Source: Desulfurivibrio alkaliphilus AHT 2
Lineage (GTDB): Bacteria; Desulfobacterota; Desulfobulbia; Desulfobulbales; Desulfurivibrionaceae
Direction: 5' to 3'
Length of the DNA: 64,000 nucleotides
NCBI RefSeq assembly: GCF_000092205.1
Contig: NC_014216.1
Span: 3,033,764 to 3,097,763 of the forward strand
A program made the position numbers and the translations under genes. How positions within the stretch are numbered: position 1 is the first letter of the stretch; every line of letters starts with the position of its first letter. Under the pieces are notes generated by a model. That model was not told the DNA's origin and ran no database searches. It was given only the letters and a program-made list of their open reading frames with translations. Below are positions 1 through 8,202 of the stretch, one piece after another.

Positions 1-29
1 GGGGAGAGCGCCGACAGCGGGGAACGGCC

Positions 30-560
30 GTGATGCGGGAGTTGATTTTAGGCGGGGTGCGCTCGGGTAAAAGCGCATTGGCCGAGCGGTTGGCGGCCGA
101 GAGCGGCCTGGCGGTAACCTATGTCGCCACCGCCCGGGCCGAAGACCCCGAGATGCTGGAGCGGATCGGGCATCACCAGAACAGCCGCCCCGCCGAGTGG
201 GGGCTGGTGGAGGTTGGTCATGAGCTGGCGGCGGAGCTAAGTAAGCAGGCGGCGCCTGATCGTTGCCTGTTGGTGGACTGCCTGACCCTGTGGCTCACCG
301 GGCTGCTGCTGGCCGAAGATGAAAACCTGCTGGCCGGGGAAACCGCCGCCCTGTTGGAGTTATTGCCCAAGCTGCCGGGCCGCCTGATCATGGTCAGCAA
401 CGAAACCGGCCTGGGGGTGGTGCCCATGGGGGAACTGACCCGCCGCTTCTGCGATGAAGCCGGAAGGCTGCACCAGCGCCTGGCCTCCCGCTGCGACCGG
501 GTGATCATCACGGTGGCGGGGCTGCCCCAGGTGCTGAAAGGGGAGGCCATCGACCGCTGA
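30..560 (+). CDS. cobU: Adenosylcobinamide kinase / adenosylcobinamide-phosphate guanylyltransferase
   Basis: Bifunctional enzyme of the cobalamin nucleotide-loop pathway: it phosphorylates adenosylcobinamide and transfers GMP from GTP to give adenosylcobinamide-GDP. The 176-residue length fits CobU/CobP. The N-terminal P-loop reads GGVRSGKS (about residues 8-15), and family motifs such as VDCLTLWLTGLL (about 84-95) and VSNETGLGVVPMG (about 121-133) follow in the usual order. The frame opens with GTG at 30, directly followed by ATG at 33, so either may be the start; a GGGGA stretch lies just upstream. The window begins 29 bases before the gene, so it is probably the end of a cobalamin operon lying to the left. 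It converges on the next gene. Confidence 0.93.
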   Translation: MMRELILGGVRSGKSALAERLAAESGLAVTYVATARAEDPEMLERIGHHQNSRPAEWGLVEVGHELAAELSKQAAPDRCLLVDCLTLWLTGLLLAEDENLLAGETAALLELLPKLPGRLIMVSNETGLGVVPMGELTRRFCDEAGRLHQRLASRCDRVIITVAGLPQVLKGEAIDR

Positions 561-594
561 TCCGCCAGGCGGGCGCCTTGCCGGTAACCCAACT

Positions 595-1038
595 TCAGTA
601 GGTGGCGGGATCTTCCGCCGGCAGGGCCGACTCGTCGAAGGGCATGACCCCCAGTTGCAGCATCACCTTTTCGATTTCCAGCATCAACTCCGCGGGGTCA
701 AGCTCGGCCGGCGTCCTGCCCTCCAGAGCCTGGTTGACGAGAAGATCAAAGGCCTGGTAATCAAAGGAGCCGTCAAGCACCCCGGAGAGCACCAGCAGGT
801 CATAAAGCTCCTGATCATCCCCGGTTTCTCCCTTTGCATGGGGCGCCAGTTGCTGCCGATTTGCCGCGAGATACCATTTCATCGCCGAACAGAAGGCGTC
901 GGCCAGGGTCGCGATACCGGCGTCGATCTTGCCCTGGTTTAACCGCCTCCGGCCGCTGCGAATATGAAGCCGGGCCCGTTGCAGCGGGCCGGCCACCGGG
1001 CCCAGTAAATTTTCGTCCATTAAGCCGAAATGGGGCAT
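595..1038 (-). CDS. Hypothetical protein of about 147 residues
   Basis: I do not recognise this family. The start was placed at the ATG ending at 1038 (protein begins MPHFGLMDENLLG) because a GGAGG ribosome site sits 8 bases upstream; a longer frame to 1164 has no such site. The product is soluble-looking and largely helical, with an acidic C-terminal half and no signal peptide or cysteine cluster. The middle (RSGRRRLNQGKIDAGIATLADAF..) resembles small helical bundles that act as adaptors, but no function can be assigned. It lies convergent to cobU and divergent from the flavoprotein gene at 1361; a DtxR-type palindrome sits in the shared upstream region. Confidence 0.7.
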   Translation of the reverse strand: MPHFGLMDENLLGPVAGPLQRARLHIRSGRRRLNQGKIDAGIATLADAFCSAMKWYLAANRQQLAPHAKGETGDDQELYDLLVLSGVLDGSFDYQAFDLLVNQALEGRTPAELDPAELMLEIEKVMLQLGVMPFDESALPAEDPATY

Positions 1039-1180
1039 GGGAAAATCCTCCGTAGCAGTCGGTTGATCGGGGTTTGCGCCGGTACCGGCAGGCCGGGGCC
1101 TCGACTTCGCTGCGGAATTCCGGCAAAGACCACAGTCCGCACCAGGCCGGCGGACGGGTGGCAAAGGTGGCCATGTGGGT

Positions 1181-1199
1181 TGAGGTTAGCCTAATCCTG
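1181..1199. promoter_or_regulatory. Candidate DtxR/IdeR-type operator
   Basis: The 12-base core AGGTTAGCCTAA is identical to the core of the classical DtxR-family box, followed by TCCT. It lies in the 322-bp divergent region between the hypothetical gene (start 1038) and the flavoprotein gene (start 1361). A related core is found at 24809-24827. Function is inferred from motif similarity only; no DtxR gene is in the window. Confidence 0.4.
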
Positions 1200-1283
1200 G
1201 GCGGGCGGCAAGAGGTAAGGTTTTAATAGCCCCAGGCAAGCCGTCAAAATGCTGGCAGTTTGCGAAAGCTGGCCGTTTTGGGG

Positions 1284-1307
1284 GATTTTTTCGTTGACAG
1301 GCTGACC
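1284..1307 (+). repeat. Short promoter-like repeat, copy 1 of 2
   Basis: A 24-base segment containing TTGACAGGCTGACC matches 12637-12660 at 22 of 24 positions. The TTGACA at 1293-1298 has perfect -35 form, but the hexamer 17 bases on (TGAAGG) is a poor -10. It lies 54 bases before the start of the flavoprotein gene and may be an activator-dependent promoter, or only a dispersed repeat. Confidence 0.4.
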
Positions 1308-1360
1308 GCCGGGATGTGAAGGTAAACAAATAACCTGCGGAAGACAAAATTGGAGGGAAA

Positions 1361-2719
1361 ATGGCCGAAAAACAATATGATCTTGTTGTTATTGGGGCCG
1401 GCTCCGGGATGACGGTAGTCCAGTATGCCGCCGCCAGCCTGGGCTGGAAGTGCGCCCTGGTTGAAAAAGGCCCGTTGGGCGGCACCTGCCTGAATCGGGG
1501 CTGCATCCCTTCCAAAAGACTGCTGCACAGCGCCGATATCGCTGAGACTGTCCGCCAGTCAGCCCGTTTCGGGGTTAAGGCCCGGATTGACCAAATAGAT
1601 TTTGCCGCCATCGTCCGCAACGCCAATGAGTATGTGGATCGGCAGGCCGCCGCCATGGAAAGGGCGATGAAAGATCAGGATGCGGTGGGCTATTACAAGG
1701 GAGAAGGCGCCTTTCTCTCACCCCATGAGCTGCGGGTAGGTGATGAACGGATAACGGCTCGCCGCTTTGTCGTGGCCGCCGGCTGCCGCCCCCTGATTCC
1801 TACGATTGACGGCCTGGACGAAGTTGATTTCTGGACCAGCGACCAGGCCCTTCGCCCCCCGGCTCAGCCCCGGACCATGATTATCCTCGGTGGCGGCTAT
1901 ATTGCGGTGGAACTGGCCCATTTTTATGGGAGCATGGGAACCGAGGTAACCATTGTTCAGCGCTCCCCGCGACTGCTTAGCCGAGAGGATGAGGAGATCG
2001 CCGAGGTATTGACAGAAATCTTTGCCGACAGATACCGGGTGCTGACCGGGACCGAAGTCAACCGGGTCAGCCAGGCCGGGGATGGTCGCAAAAAGGTGAC
2101 GGTTACCAGCAACGGCAAGACCTTTGACCTGGAGGCCGACACCCTGCTGGTCGCCACCGGCCTGCAGCCCAACAGCGATATCTTAAAGCTTGAAAATACT
2201 GAAATGGAAATGGACCAGCAGGGTTATATCAAAACCGATCAGCACCTGGCCACAACTCAGAAAGACGCCTGGGCCCTGGGCGATATCATCGGTCAGGCGC
2301 CTTTTAAACACGCGGCCAACCAGGAAGCGCTGGTCCTGGCCCGCAACCTGGCCGGTGGTGAGAAGTTTGCCATGGACTACAGTGCTGTTCCCCGGGCGAT
2401 TTTCTGCTCACCCCAGATCGCCTCGGTAGGTCTTACCGAACAGGAAGCCCGCGCCCGGCAACTGAAGTATGAAGTACGGAAATTCTCTTTTACCGACACC
2501 GCCATGGGTGATGCCATGGGCGAGGACCGGGGATTTATCAAATATCTTTTGCTGCCTGAAAAAGGGCGGATCGTGGGATGCCATATCATTGGCGCCCAGG
2601 CTTCTATCCTGATTCACGAAGTGATCGTGGCCATGGCCAGCGGCGCCGGGGTAAACGCTTTGCTAAGCGCCATTCATATCCATCCTTCCCTGTCGGAAGT
2701 GGTCCAGTGGGGGCTTTGA
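1361..2719 (+). CDS. Pyridine nucleotide-disulfide oxidoreductase (dihydrolipoamide dehydrogenase-like)
   Basis: Class I flavoprotein disulfide reductase of 452 residues. It has an N-terminal FAD site (VVIGAGSGM, about residues 9-17), the redox-active pair in GGTCLNRGCIPSK (CxxxxC, about 41-53), an NAD(P) site around IILGGGYIAVELA (about 174-186) and the C-terminal HIHPSLSE dimer-interface motif carrying the catalytic His-Glu. The C-x4-C pair and HxHPxxSE ending favour a dihydrolipoyl dehydrogenase or mercuric-reductase-like enzyme rather than a CoA-disulfide reductase. No lipoyl or mer genes adjoin, so the substrate is unknown. An AATTGGAGGGAAAATG ribosome site decides the start. A DUF305 gene follows after 43 bases, suggesting co-transcription and perhaps a link to metal or redox stress. 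Confidence 0.85.
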   Translation: MAEKQYDLVVIGAGSGMTVVQYAAASLGWKCALVEKGPLGGTCLNRGCIPSKRLLHSADIAETVRQSARFGVKARIDQIDFAAIVRNANEYVDRQAAAMERAMKDQDAVGYYKGEGAFLSPHELRVGDERITARRFVVAAGCRPLIPTIDGLDEVDFWTSDQALRPPAQPRTMIILGGGYIAVELAHFYGSMGTEVTIVQRSPRLLSREDEEIAEVLTEIFADRYRVLTGTEVNRVSQAGDGRKKVTVTSNGKTFDLEADTLLVATGLQPNSDILKLENTEMEMDQQGYIKTDQHLATTQKDAWALGDIIGQAPFKHAANQEALVLARNLAGGEKFAMDYSAVPRAIFCSPQIASVGLTEQEARARQLKYEVRKFSFTDTAMGDAMGEDRGFIKYLLLPEKGRIVGCHIIGAQASILIHEVIVAMASGAGVNALLSAIHIHPSLSEVVQWGL

Positions 2720-2762
2720 TTTCGCTTTTTCTCTTTAAAAAACAAACAAGAGGGCTTGCAAA

Positions 2763-3164
2763 ATGAAAAAGGGAAAAATAGTTTTTGTGCCGTTTCTGAT
2801 CCTGGCCCTGGCCTTAACCGGAGGTTCGCAACTGGCTTTGGGGCAGGGGGCTCATGACCACGGCGCGGTCCATCACCCCCATCCGCAGCCAACCGCCGCC
2901 GATGCCGCGTCGACCGAGGCCTTTCGTGCGGTCAATGATCGCATGCACGAAGTGATGAATATCTCCTTTACCGGTGATGCCGATGTCGATTTCGTCAAGG
3001 GCATGATTCCCCACCACCAAGGTGCCATCGAGATGGCCCAGGTCGTCCTTGAATATGGTAAGGACCCCGAAATTCGCGCTTTGGCCGAAGAGATTATCTC
3101 GGCCCAGAAAGAGGAGATCGCCCAGATGCGGCAATGGCTCAAAGAGCGGGGCCACGGCGAATAA
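2763..3164 (+). CDS. DUF305 (CopM-like) secreted protein
   Basis: Small exported four-helix protein of 133 residues. A signal peptide ([20 protein letters not shown]) is followed by a His-rich linker and the DUF305 domain, including the hallmark [16 protein letters not shown] (about residues 79-94). Members such as CopM bind copper in the periplasm; the HHQGAIEMA histidines and methionine are the expected ligands here. It sits between the flavoprotein and a zinc-ribbon regulator, spaced 43 and 20 bases, so a small metal-related operon is plausible. The copper role is family knowledge, not shown by this sequence. Confidence 0.85.
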   Translation: MKKGKIVFVPFLILALALTGGSQLALGQGAHDHGAVHHPHPQPTAADAASTEAFRAVNDRMHEVMNISFTGDADVDFVKGMIPHHQGAIEMAQVVLEYGKDPEIRALAEEIISAQKEEIAQMRQWLKERGHGE

Positions 3165-3184
3165 AATTTTTCCCGGCGCATACC

Positions 3185-3499
3185 ATGCAAGTAAATTACG
3201 ACCGTGAACAAACTATTCCCGTGCGCCGGCAGATAGCCGAGCTCCTGGTCGCCGGAACCCTTTCGGCAAGGGATCTCTCCACCCTTCTTTCTCTGCCGGA
3301 ACGGGAGATATATGGTCACCTGGAACACCTGCAGCGCAGCCTGCAGAGCTCGGGGCAAAAACTGGTCGTGATCCCGTCCCGCTGCCTGAAATGTGAGTTT
3401 GAGTTCAGCAAAAGGAGCCGGTTGAAGAAACCGGGCCGTTGCCCCCGTTGTCGGGCCACCCATATCTCGGCGCCGCTTTTTAACATTATAAATACTTAA
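3185..3499 (+). CDS. Predicted transcriptional regulator with C-terminal zinc ribbon
   Basis: A protein of 104 residues. The start was taken at the ATG at 3185 (MQVNYDREQTIPVRR), just after the DUF305 stop, instead of 3134, which would overlap that gene by 31 bases. The N-terminal half reads as a winged helix (RQIAELLVAGTLSARDLSTLLSLPEREIYGHLEHLQRSL), and the C-terminal half holds two CxxC pairs (CLKC and CPRC, about residues 66-86) typical of a zinc ribbon. This matches the COG3357-type predicted ArsR-like regulators. It probably regulates its own cluster. The gene is followed 2 bases later by a DUF2798 gene. Confidence 0.75.
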   Translation: MQVNYDREQTIPVRRQIAELLVAGTLSARDLSTLLSLPEREIYGHLEHLQRSLQSSGQKLVVIPSRCLKCEFEFSKRSRLKKPGRCPRCRATHISAPLFNIINT

Positions 3500-3501
3500 G
3501 G

Positions 3502-3738
3502 ATGAACCAAATGATTAAGGTGCCGGCCCGTTACAGTCACCTGTTGCTGGCCTTTTTCACCTCGCTAATGATGTCATTGCTGATGTCCGGGGTAATTACG
3601 CTGCTCAATCTCGGCCTGGTGGATGACTTTATCCGCCGCTGGTTGACCGCCTTTGTCACCGCCTTCGTGGTGGCCTTTCCTTCCATTCTCCTGGTGCTGC
3701 CAGTGGCCCGCCGCATTGTGGCCCGGCTGACCGGTTGA
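3502..3738 (+). CDS. DUF2798 small membrane protein
   Basis: A 78-residue protein with two predicted transmembrane helices (about residues 12-36 and 46-70) separated by DDFIRRWLTAF. The WLTAFVTAFVVAFPSILLVLPVARRIV segment is characteristic of DUF2798 proteins. Function is unknown in the family. It is the last gene of the short cluster starting at 1361, only 2 bases after the regulator stop, so translational coupling is likely. Confidence 0.8.
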   Translation: MNQMIKVPARYSHLLLAFFTSLMMSLLMSGVITLLNLGLVDDFIRRWLTAFVTAFVVAFPSILLVLPVARRIVARLTG

Positions 3739-3752
3739 GGTGGTATCGTGTT

Positions 3753-3842
3753 TTGTTATTAGTCGCATTGTTTTGTATAATTGTTGTCTGTTGGTCAGGC
3801 GTTGTTTTCCTTTATTGACACCTCACCATCACATCCTATAAC
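3753..3842 (+). promoter_or_regulatory. Two tandem sigma-70-type promoters
   Basis: Upstream pair: TTGTTA (3753-3758), 17-base spacer, TATAAT (3776-3781). Downstream pair: TTGACA (3815-3820), 16-base spacer, TATAAC (3837-3842). Both point to the DUF523/DUF1722 gene at 3874 and probably drive the following series. The stretch is clearly more AT-rich than its surroundings. Confidence 0.6.
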
Positions 3843-3873
3843 CTATCATTACTAACCTATTGCCATCACCCCT

Positions 3874-4824
3874 ATGGAAACACCGCTCAATATTGGCATC
3901 AGCGCTTGCCTGTTGGGACAGGCGGTGCGCTACGACGGCGGTCACAAGCTCGACGCCTTCCTTACCGGCACTCTCGGGCGGTTCGTGACATTTGTGCCGG
4001 TTTGCCCGGAAACGGAATGCGGTCTCGGCGTGCCCCGAGAGGCCATGCGCCTCGTTGGTGACCCGGCAAGCCCTCGGCTCGTCACCATTCGTTCCGGCAT
4101 CGATCATACCGAAAAGATGCAAAAATGGTCGATCCGGCGGGTGGAGGAGTTGGCTAAAGAAAATCTCTGCGGCTTCATCTTCAAGAGCCGTTCGCCATCA
4201 AGCGGTATGGAGCGGGTCAAGGTTTATGCCGGTGAGGGGGCGCCAGCAAAAACCGGGGTCGGCCTCTTTGCCAAGGCCTTCATGGAGCGCTTTCCGCTTC
4301 TCCCGGTAGAGGACGAAGGGCGACTTCATGACCCGGTGCTCCGGGAAAACTGGATTACCCGAATTTTCGTACTTCGGCGCTGGCGCGAGCTGTTGGCCGC
4401 CAATCACTCCCGTGGCGGGCTGGTGGCTTTTCACACCCGCCATAAACTTCTGCTTTTAAGCCACAGCGAAAAACAATACCGTGCCATGGGCAAGCTGGTG
4501 GCAGCAGCCAAGAATTACTCCCCTAGTGAACTCTTCAACCAGTACGAGACCTTGCTGATGGAAACTTTGCGACTCAAGAGCACGAAAGCCAAACACGGCA
4601 ACGTCCTGCTTCATGCCTTGGGTCACTTCAAAAAAATGCTCTCCAGCGAAGAAAAACAGGAGATGGTGGCGATTATCGACAGCTACCGAAAGGATCTGGT
4701 GCCGTTGATCGTGCCCATCACCCTGCTCAACCACTATGTGCGCAAATACCGGGAGCCCTACCTGGCCGGCCAGGTCTACCTAAACCCCCACCCCTTGGAA
4801 CTGAAGCTTCGCAACCATGTCTAG
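3874..4824 (+). CDS. DUF523 and DUF1722 domain protein (YbgA-type)
   Basis: A 316-residue two-domain protein. The N-terminal half is DUF523 (GISACLLGQAVRYDGGHK, about residues 8-25; CPETECGLGVPREAM, about 46-60; FKSRSPSSG, about 103-111) and the C-terminal half is DUF1722/YbgA (LVAFHTRHKLLLLSHSEKQYRAMGKLV, about 182-208). The conserved cysteines of DUF523 suggest a cofactor or metal site. In many proteobacteria this protein is encoded beside photolyase and the same lipid-modification genes that follow here. No photolyase is present in this window. Preceded by two strong promoters. Confidence 0.88.
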   Translation: METPLNIGISACLLGQAVRYDGGHKLDAFLTGTLGRFVTFVPVCPETECGLGVPREAMRLVGDPASPRLVTIRSGIDHTEKMQKWSIRRVEELAKENLCGFIFKSRSPSSGMERVKVYAGEGAPAKTGVGLFAKAFMERFPLLPVEDEGRLHDPVLRENWITRIFVLRRWRELLAANHSRGGLVAFHTRHKLLLLSHSEKQYRAMGKLVAAAKNYSPSELFNQYETLLMETLRLKSTKAKHGNVLLHALGHFKKMLSSEEKQEMVAIIDSYRKDLVPLIVPITLLNHYVRKYREPYLAGQVYLNPHPLELKLRNHV

Positions 4825-4930
4825 CCGCCTCCGGCGCAGTGGCTGCTGATTGCGAGCTCGATTTCGCGCACCCGGAGACGATCAAGGCGATCACGCTGAC
4901 TTTGTTTGCCGGCTGCCAGCCAGGAGAATT

Positions 4931-5695
4931 ATGACTATTGACGACCAACTGCGGGCCCACCGCTTGTTCTTGACCGACCATCTTCGCAAGCAGACGGATT
5001 TTTCTCGAACAGACCAGAACAGGGGAGTCCCCCCGCCACCGCTGCAGAAGCCGGCCCCTCCCGATTCCCTTAGAGTCTCACTGCCCGATTTTAGGCAATG
5101 GCAGCAAGCCATCGGGCAAACGTCCTTGGTCGAGGCCATTGGCCGGAGGGAGAGCCGGAGACGGTTTGCCGAGGACAAACTGGCCCTGGCCGAACTTTCC
5201 TTTTTGCTTTGGGCCACCCAGGGCGTGCGCCGGGTCCTCGGCCATGGTCACGCCCTGCGCAACGTGCCTTCGGCCGGAGCCCGACACAGTTTTGAAACCT
5301 ATCTGTTCATCCGCAACGTGACGGAGTTGACCCCAGGGCTTTACCGGTATTTGCCCCTGGAACATGAGCTGGTTCATGTCCGGGACGTGCCGGATATGGG
5401 TACGGCCCTGATCCGTGCCGCCTATGGTCAGAAATTTGTTGGGCGGTCGGCGGTGACCTTTGTCTGGGCCTGCATCCCTGGGCGTATGGAATGGCGTTAT
5501 GGCCTGACCGCCCACCGAGTGATCCTGCTGGACGCGGGGCATGTCTGCCAGAACCTCTATCTGGCCTGCGAGGCCGTGGGGGCAGGAACCTGCGCCGTGG
5601 CGGCCTACGACCAAGCGGAGTTGGATCAGCTGCTGGGCGTGGACGGCGAGGAGGAGTTCGCGGTCTATGTCGCGCCGGTTGGGAAAAAGGAGTAG
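4931..5695 (+). CDS. SagB-type nitroreductase-family dehydrogenase
   Basis: FMN-dependent oxidoreductase of about 254 residues. The start is placed at the ATG at 4931 (MTIDDQLRAH), preceded by AGGAG at 4922-4926; the frame remains open to 4850 without a ribosome site. Motifs: RRESRRRFAEDKLALAELSFLLWATQGV (FMN phosphate binding), PSAGARHSFETYLFI (about residues 112-126) and the C-terminal GAGTCAVAAYDQAELDQLLG. These fit SagB-type dehydrogenases of the nitroreductase superfamily. In SagB systems the enzyme oxidises azolines, but single-gene homologues like this one have no known substrate. No YcaO or precursor-peptide gene is nearby. Confidence 0.82.
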   Translation: MTIDDQLRAHRLFLTDHLRKQTDFSRTDQNRGVPPPPLQKPAPPDSLRVSLPDFRQWQQAIGQTSLVEAIGRRESRRRFAEDKLALAELSFLLWATQGVRRVLGHGHALRNVPSAGARHSFETYLFIRNVTELTPGLYRYLPLEHELVHVRDVPDMGTALIRAAYGQKFVGRSAVTFVWACIPGRMEWRYGLTAHRVILLDAGHVCQNLYLACEAVGAGTCAVAAYDQAELDQLLGVDGEEEFAVYVAPVGKKE

Positions 5696-5699
5696 GTTG

Positions 5700-6107
5700 A
5701 TGGATTACATTTTCTATTTAAAGCTATACCTGGTCACGGTACCCATCTTTTTCATGGTGGACATGCTCTGGCTGGGACTTATTGCCAGGAAGTTCTACCG
5801 GAAAAATCTGGGTTTTATCCTCAGCCCAGAGGTGAACTGGCTTGCGGCGCTTACCTTCTATTTCATTTTCATAGTCGGAATAATCATCTTCGCCGTTAAT
5901 CCGGCCATCGAAAATGACTCTCTGGCAAAAGCAATGGTTATGGGGGGTCTTTTCGGCTTCTTCACCTATGCCACCTATGACCTGACCAACATGGCACTGA
6001 TCAAAGGCTGGCCTCTCAAGGTCGTGCTGGTCGACATTGCCTGGGGTGCTTTTTTATGCGCCACGGTTGCCTCCCTGAGCTTCACGGCTGCCAGGTGGCT
6101 GGCTTGA
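5700..6107 (+). CDS. DUF2177 integral membrane protein
   Basis: A 135-residue protein with four predicted transmembrane helices. It begins at the ATG at 5700 (MDYIFYLKLYLVTVPIFFMVDMLWLG), 4 bases after the nitroreductase stop; GGAG of the upstream coding end provides the ribosome site. The motif MVDMLWLG and the later TYATYDLTNMALIKGWP are typical of DUF2177. The family is often found in operons with DUF1295, COG2907 flavoprotein, DUF1365 and cyclopropane-fatty-acid synthase homologues, exactly the set that follows, so a role in membrane lipid modification or its regulation is inferred. Confidence 0.85.
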   Translation: MDYIFYLKLYLVTVPIFFMVDMLWLGLIARKFYRKNLGFILSPEVNWLAALTFYFIFIVGIIIFAVNPAIENDSLAKAMVMGGLFGFFTYATYDLTNMALIKGWPLKVVLVDIAWGAFLCATVASLSFTAARWLA

Positions 6108-6118
6108 TTTTTTCGGTC

Positions 6119-6901
6119 ATGCTGACATCAACTCCTTTCATCGCCACGCTTTTCGCTGTTCTGGCGCTCATGGCCGGAGCTTGGACCCTTTCCCTGATTA
6201 CGAAAAAGGCCTGCTTGGCGGATTCCTTCTGGGGCGCCGGATTTATTCTCGTGGCCTGGACGACCTGGCTGATGGGCCCCGGAACATCCAGGAGTCTTCT
6301 GGTCGTCGTGCTCATCAGCATTTGGGGGGTGCGCCTTGCCTACCATATCACCAGGCGAAACTGGGGCAAGCCGGAGGATCGGCGTTACCAGGCAATGCGG
6401 GATTATCACGGAAAAAAATTTTGGTGGATAAGCCTTTTTTCAGTATTCTTACTGCAGGCGGTTCTGCTGTGGCTTATTTCCATTGCCCCTCAGGTCGCTC
6501 AGCTTTCCGCCAAGCCGGCCGCGCTTACCTGGCTGGACTGGCTTGGCGTCGCTATCTGGACCGTGGGCATGATGTTTGAGGCTACAGCGGATCGCCAGAT
6601 GGAAAAGTTCAGGAATGATCCGGCCAACAAGGGCAAGGTCATGGACAAGGGGCTCTGGGCGTGGTCGCGTCATCCCAACTATTTTGGCGAAAGCCTGATC
6701 TGGTGGGGTCTATTCTGTGTCGCCCTGGCGGTCCCCTTCGGCTGGTTGACCCTGTTCAGCCCGTTGATCATAACTTTTCTGCTGTTAAAAGTTTCAGGCG
6801 TGGCCCTGCTGGAAAAAGAGATCGGGGCTCGCCGTCCTGGATATGAAGAGTACCGGAAAAGGGTAAACGCCTTTTTTCCATGGTTTCCCTCCCGTCAATA
6901 G
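6119..6901 (+). CDS. DUF1295 membrane protein (steroid 5-alpha-reductase-like fold)
   Basis: About 260 residues, with six or so transmembrane segments. The start at 6119 (MLTSTPFIATLFAVLAL) avoids overlap with DUF2177; no strong ribosome site is seen, and an upstream TTG at 6104 is possible. Diagnostic motifs are DSFWGAGF (about residues 34-41), WGVRLAYHITRRNWGKPEDRRY (about 72-93), SRHPNYFGESLIWWG (about 181-195) and the C-terminal RRPGYEEYRKRVNAFFPW. The SRHPNYFGE block is shared with isoprenylcysteine methyltransferases and 5-alpha reductases, which bind NADPH or SAM. Context suggests reduction or methylation of a lipid. Confidence 0.85.
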   Translation: MLTSTPFIATLFAVLALMAGAWTLSLITKKACLADSFWGAGFILVAWTTWLMGPGTSRSLLVVVLISIWGVRLAYHITRRNWGKPEDRRYQAMRDYHGKKFWWISLFSVFLLQAVLLWLISIAPQVAQLSAKPAALTWLDWLGVAIWTVGMMFEATADRQMEKFRNDPANKGKVMDKGLWAWSRHPNYFGESLIWWGLFCVALAVPFGWLTLFSPLIITFLLLKVSGVALLEKEIGARRPGYEEYRKRVNAFFPWFPSRQ

Positions 6902-6915
6902 CTAGCGGGTATGCC

Positions 6916-8202
6916 ATGCCAAGCCTAAATGATCAGACCGGAAAATCTTCTCTGCGGATAGCTGTTGTGGGAGGCGGGGCCGCCGGGATGACCGCTTCCT
7001 ATTATCTTGGCCTTAGACACCGGGTTGATCTTTTCGAGGCAGCCCCAAAGCTTGGCGGCCATGTCCAAACCGTTATGGCCAAAGACGGGAATAACCGTGA
7101 CCTGCCGGTGGATATGGGATTTATTGTTTTCAATGACAGAACCTATCCGCATTTCAACCGCTTGCTGCAAAAACTTGGCGTCCAGTCGGCCCCGACCGAC
7201 ATGTCTTTTTCCTACAGCGAACCGCATACCGGGTTTGCATATGCAGGAACCGGTCTCTCCGGTCTTTTCGCACGCAGAGCCAATATCATTGACCCCAGCT
7301 TCTGGCGGATGCTCTTGGCCGTCACCAAGTTCTGCAAAAACATCACCAGGGATCTTGAAAACAACAGACTCGCCCATGCCACCCTGGGCCGCTACCTTAT
7401 TGAAAACAGGTACCCAAAAATCCTGATGTCGCGCTATCTCGGCCCCATGGTCCAGGCGATATGGTCCGCGGAAAGCGGGACTCCTGAGGATTTTCCCCTG
7501 GATCGTTTTGTCCGGTTCTTTTTCAACCATGGTCTCCTCAGTGTCCGAGGCGGTCCCACCTGGTTTTACATACCCGGCGGGAGCCACTCCTATGTTCATG
7601 CTTTTGAGCGGTCCTTTAAGGGGAACATCCGGACATCATGCCCGGTGCAGTCGGTTTCCAGGTCTGCATCAGGTCCGGAACTCAAGATCAATGACCAACA
7701 CCTGCGTTACGATGCGGTTGTCCTGGCCTGTCATGCCGATACGGCCCTTTCCCTGCTGGCGGATCCCGATGAGGACGAAAAAAATTGCCTTGGACCATGG
7801 CGGTATGTGGCCAACGATGTGGTAATGCATACTGATCCATCTTTTCTTCCTGCCAATCCTCGGGCATGGGCCTGCTGGAACGTGATCGCGGATGCTGAAA
7901 AGCGGAATGAAAAGGTCAGCGTCCACTACTGGATGAACCTTCTGCAGCGCTTTGAAGCTGCCAAAAACTATGTGGTAACCTTGAATCCGCGCCGCCCGGT
8001 CTCCCAGCATAGCACCCTGCAACGCCTTGCAATGAGCCATCCCCAGTTCACTGTCGCGGCGCTAAAAACCCAGGCGCAATTTGATCGCTTACAGGGAAGC
8101 AGGTCAACCTATTACTGCGGGAGCTACCATGGCAACGGGTTTCATGAGGACGCGGCCGCTTCCGGGGTCAGGGTTGCCGAACTGCTGGGAGTTGAACCAT
8201 GA
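6916..8202 (+). CDS. FAD-dependent amine-oxidase-like protein (COG2907 type)
   Basis: A flavoprotein of about 428 residues with an N-terminal FAD-binding Rossmann motif VVGGGAAGMTASYYL and the DLFEAAPKLGGHVQTV segment; VDMGFIVFNDRTYPHF (about residues 64-79) is a COG2907 signature. The start was placed at ATG 6916 (MPSLNDQTG); an alternative in-frame ATG at 6880 would overlap DUF1295. Relatives lie next to cyclopropane-synthase genes and take part in oxidation or desaturation of fatty acyl chains, for example in furan fatty acid synthesis of Rhodobacter (from memory). Its stop overlaps the start of the DUF1365::CFA gene, so the two are translationally coupled. Confidence 0.86.
   Translation: MPSLNDQTGKSSLRIAVVGGGAAGMTASYYLGLRHRVDLFEAAPKLGGHVQTVMAKDGNNRDLPVDMGFIVFNDRTYPHFNRLLQKLGVQSAPTDMSFSYSEPHTGFAYAGTGLSGLFARRANIIDPSFWRMLLAVTKFCKNITRDLENNRLAHATLGRYLIENRYPKILMSRYLGPMVQAIWSAESGTPEDFPLDRFVRFFFNHGLLSVRGGPTWFYIPGGSHSYVHAFERSFKGNIRTSCPVQSVSRSASGPELKINDQHLRYDAVVLACHADTALSLLADPDEDEKNCLGPWRYVANDVVMHTDPSFLPANPRAWACWNVIADAEKRNEKVSVHYWMNLLQRFEAAKNYVVTLNPRRPVSQHSTLQRLAMSHPQFTVAALKTQAQFDRLQGSRSTYYCGSYHGNGFHEDAAASGVRVAELLGVEP

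Noticed and set aside
1..29. Cobalamin riboswitch before cobU
   Set aside because: Only 29 bases precede the gene in this window, too few to judge.
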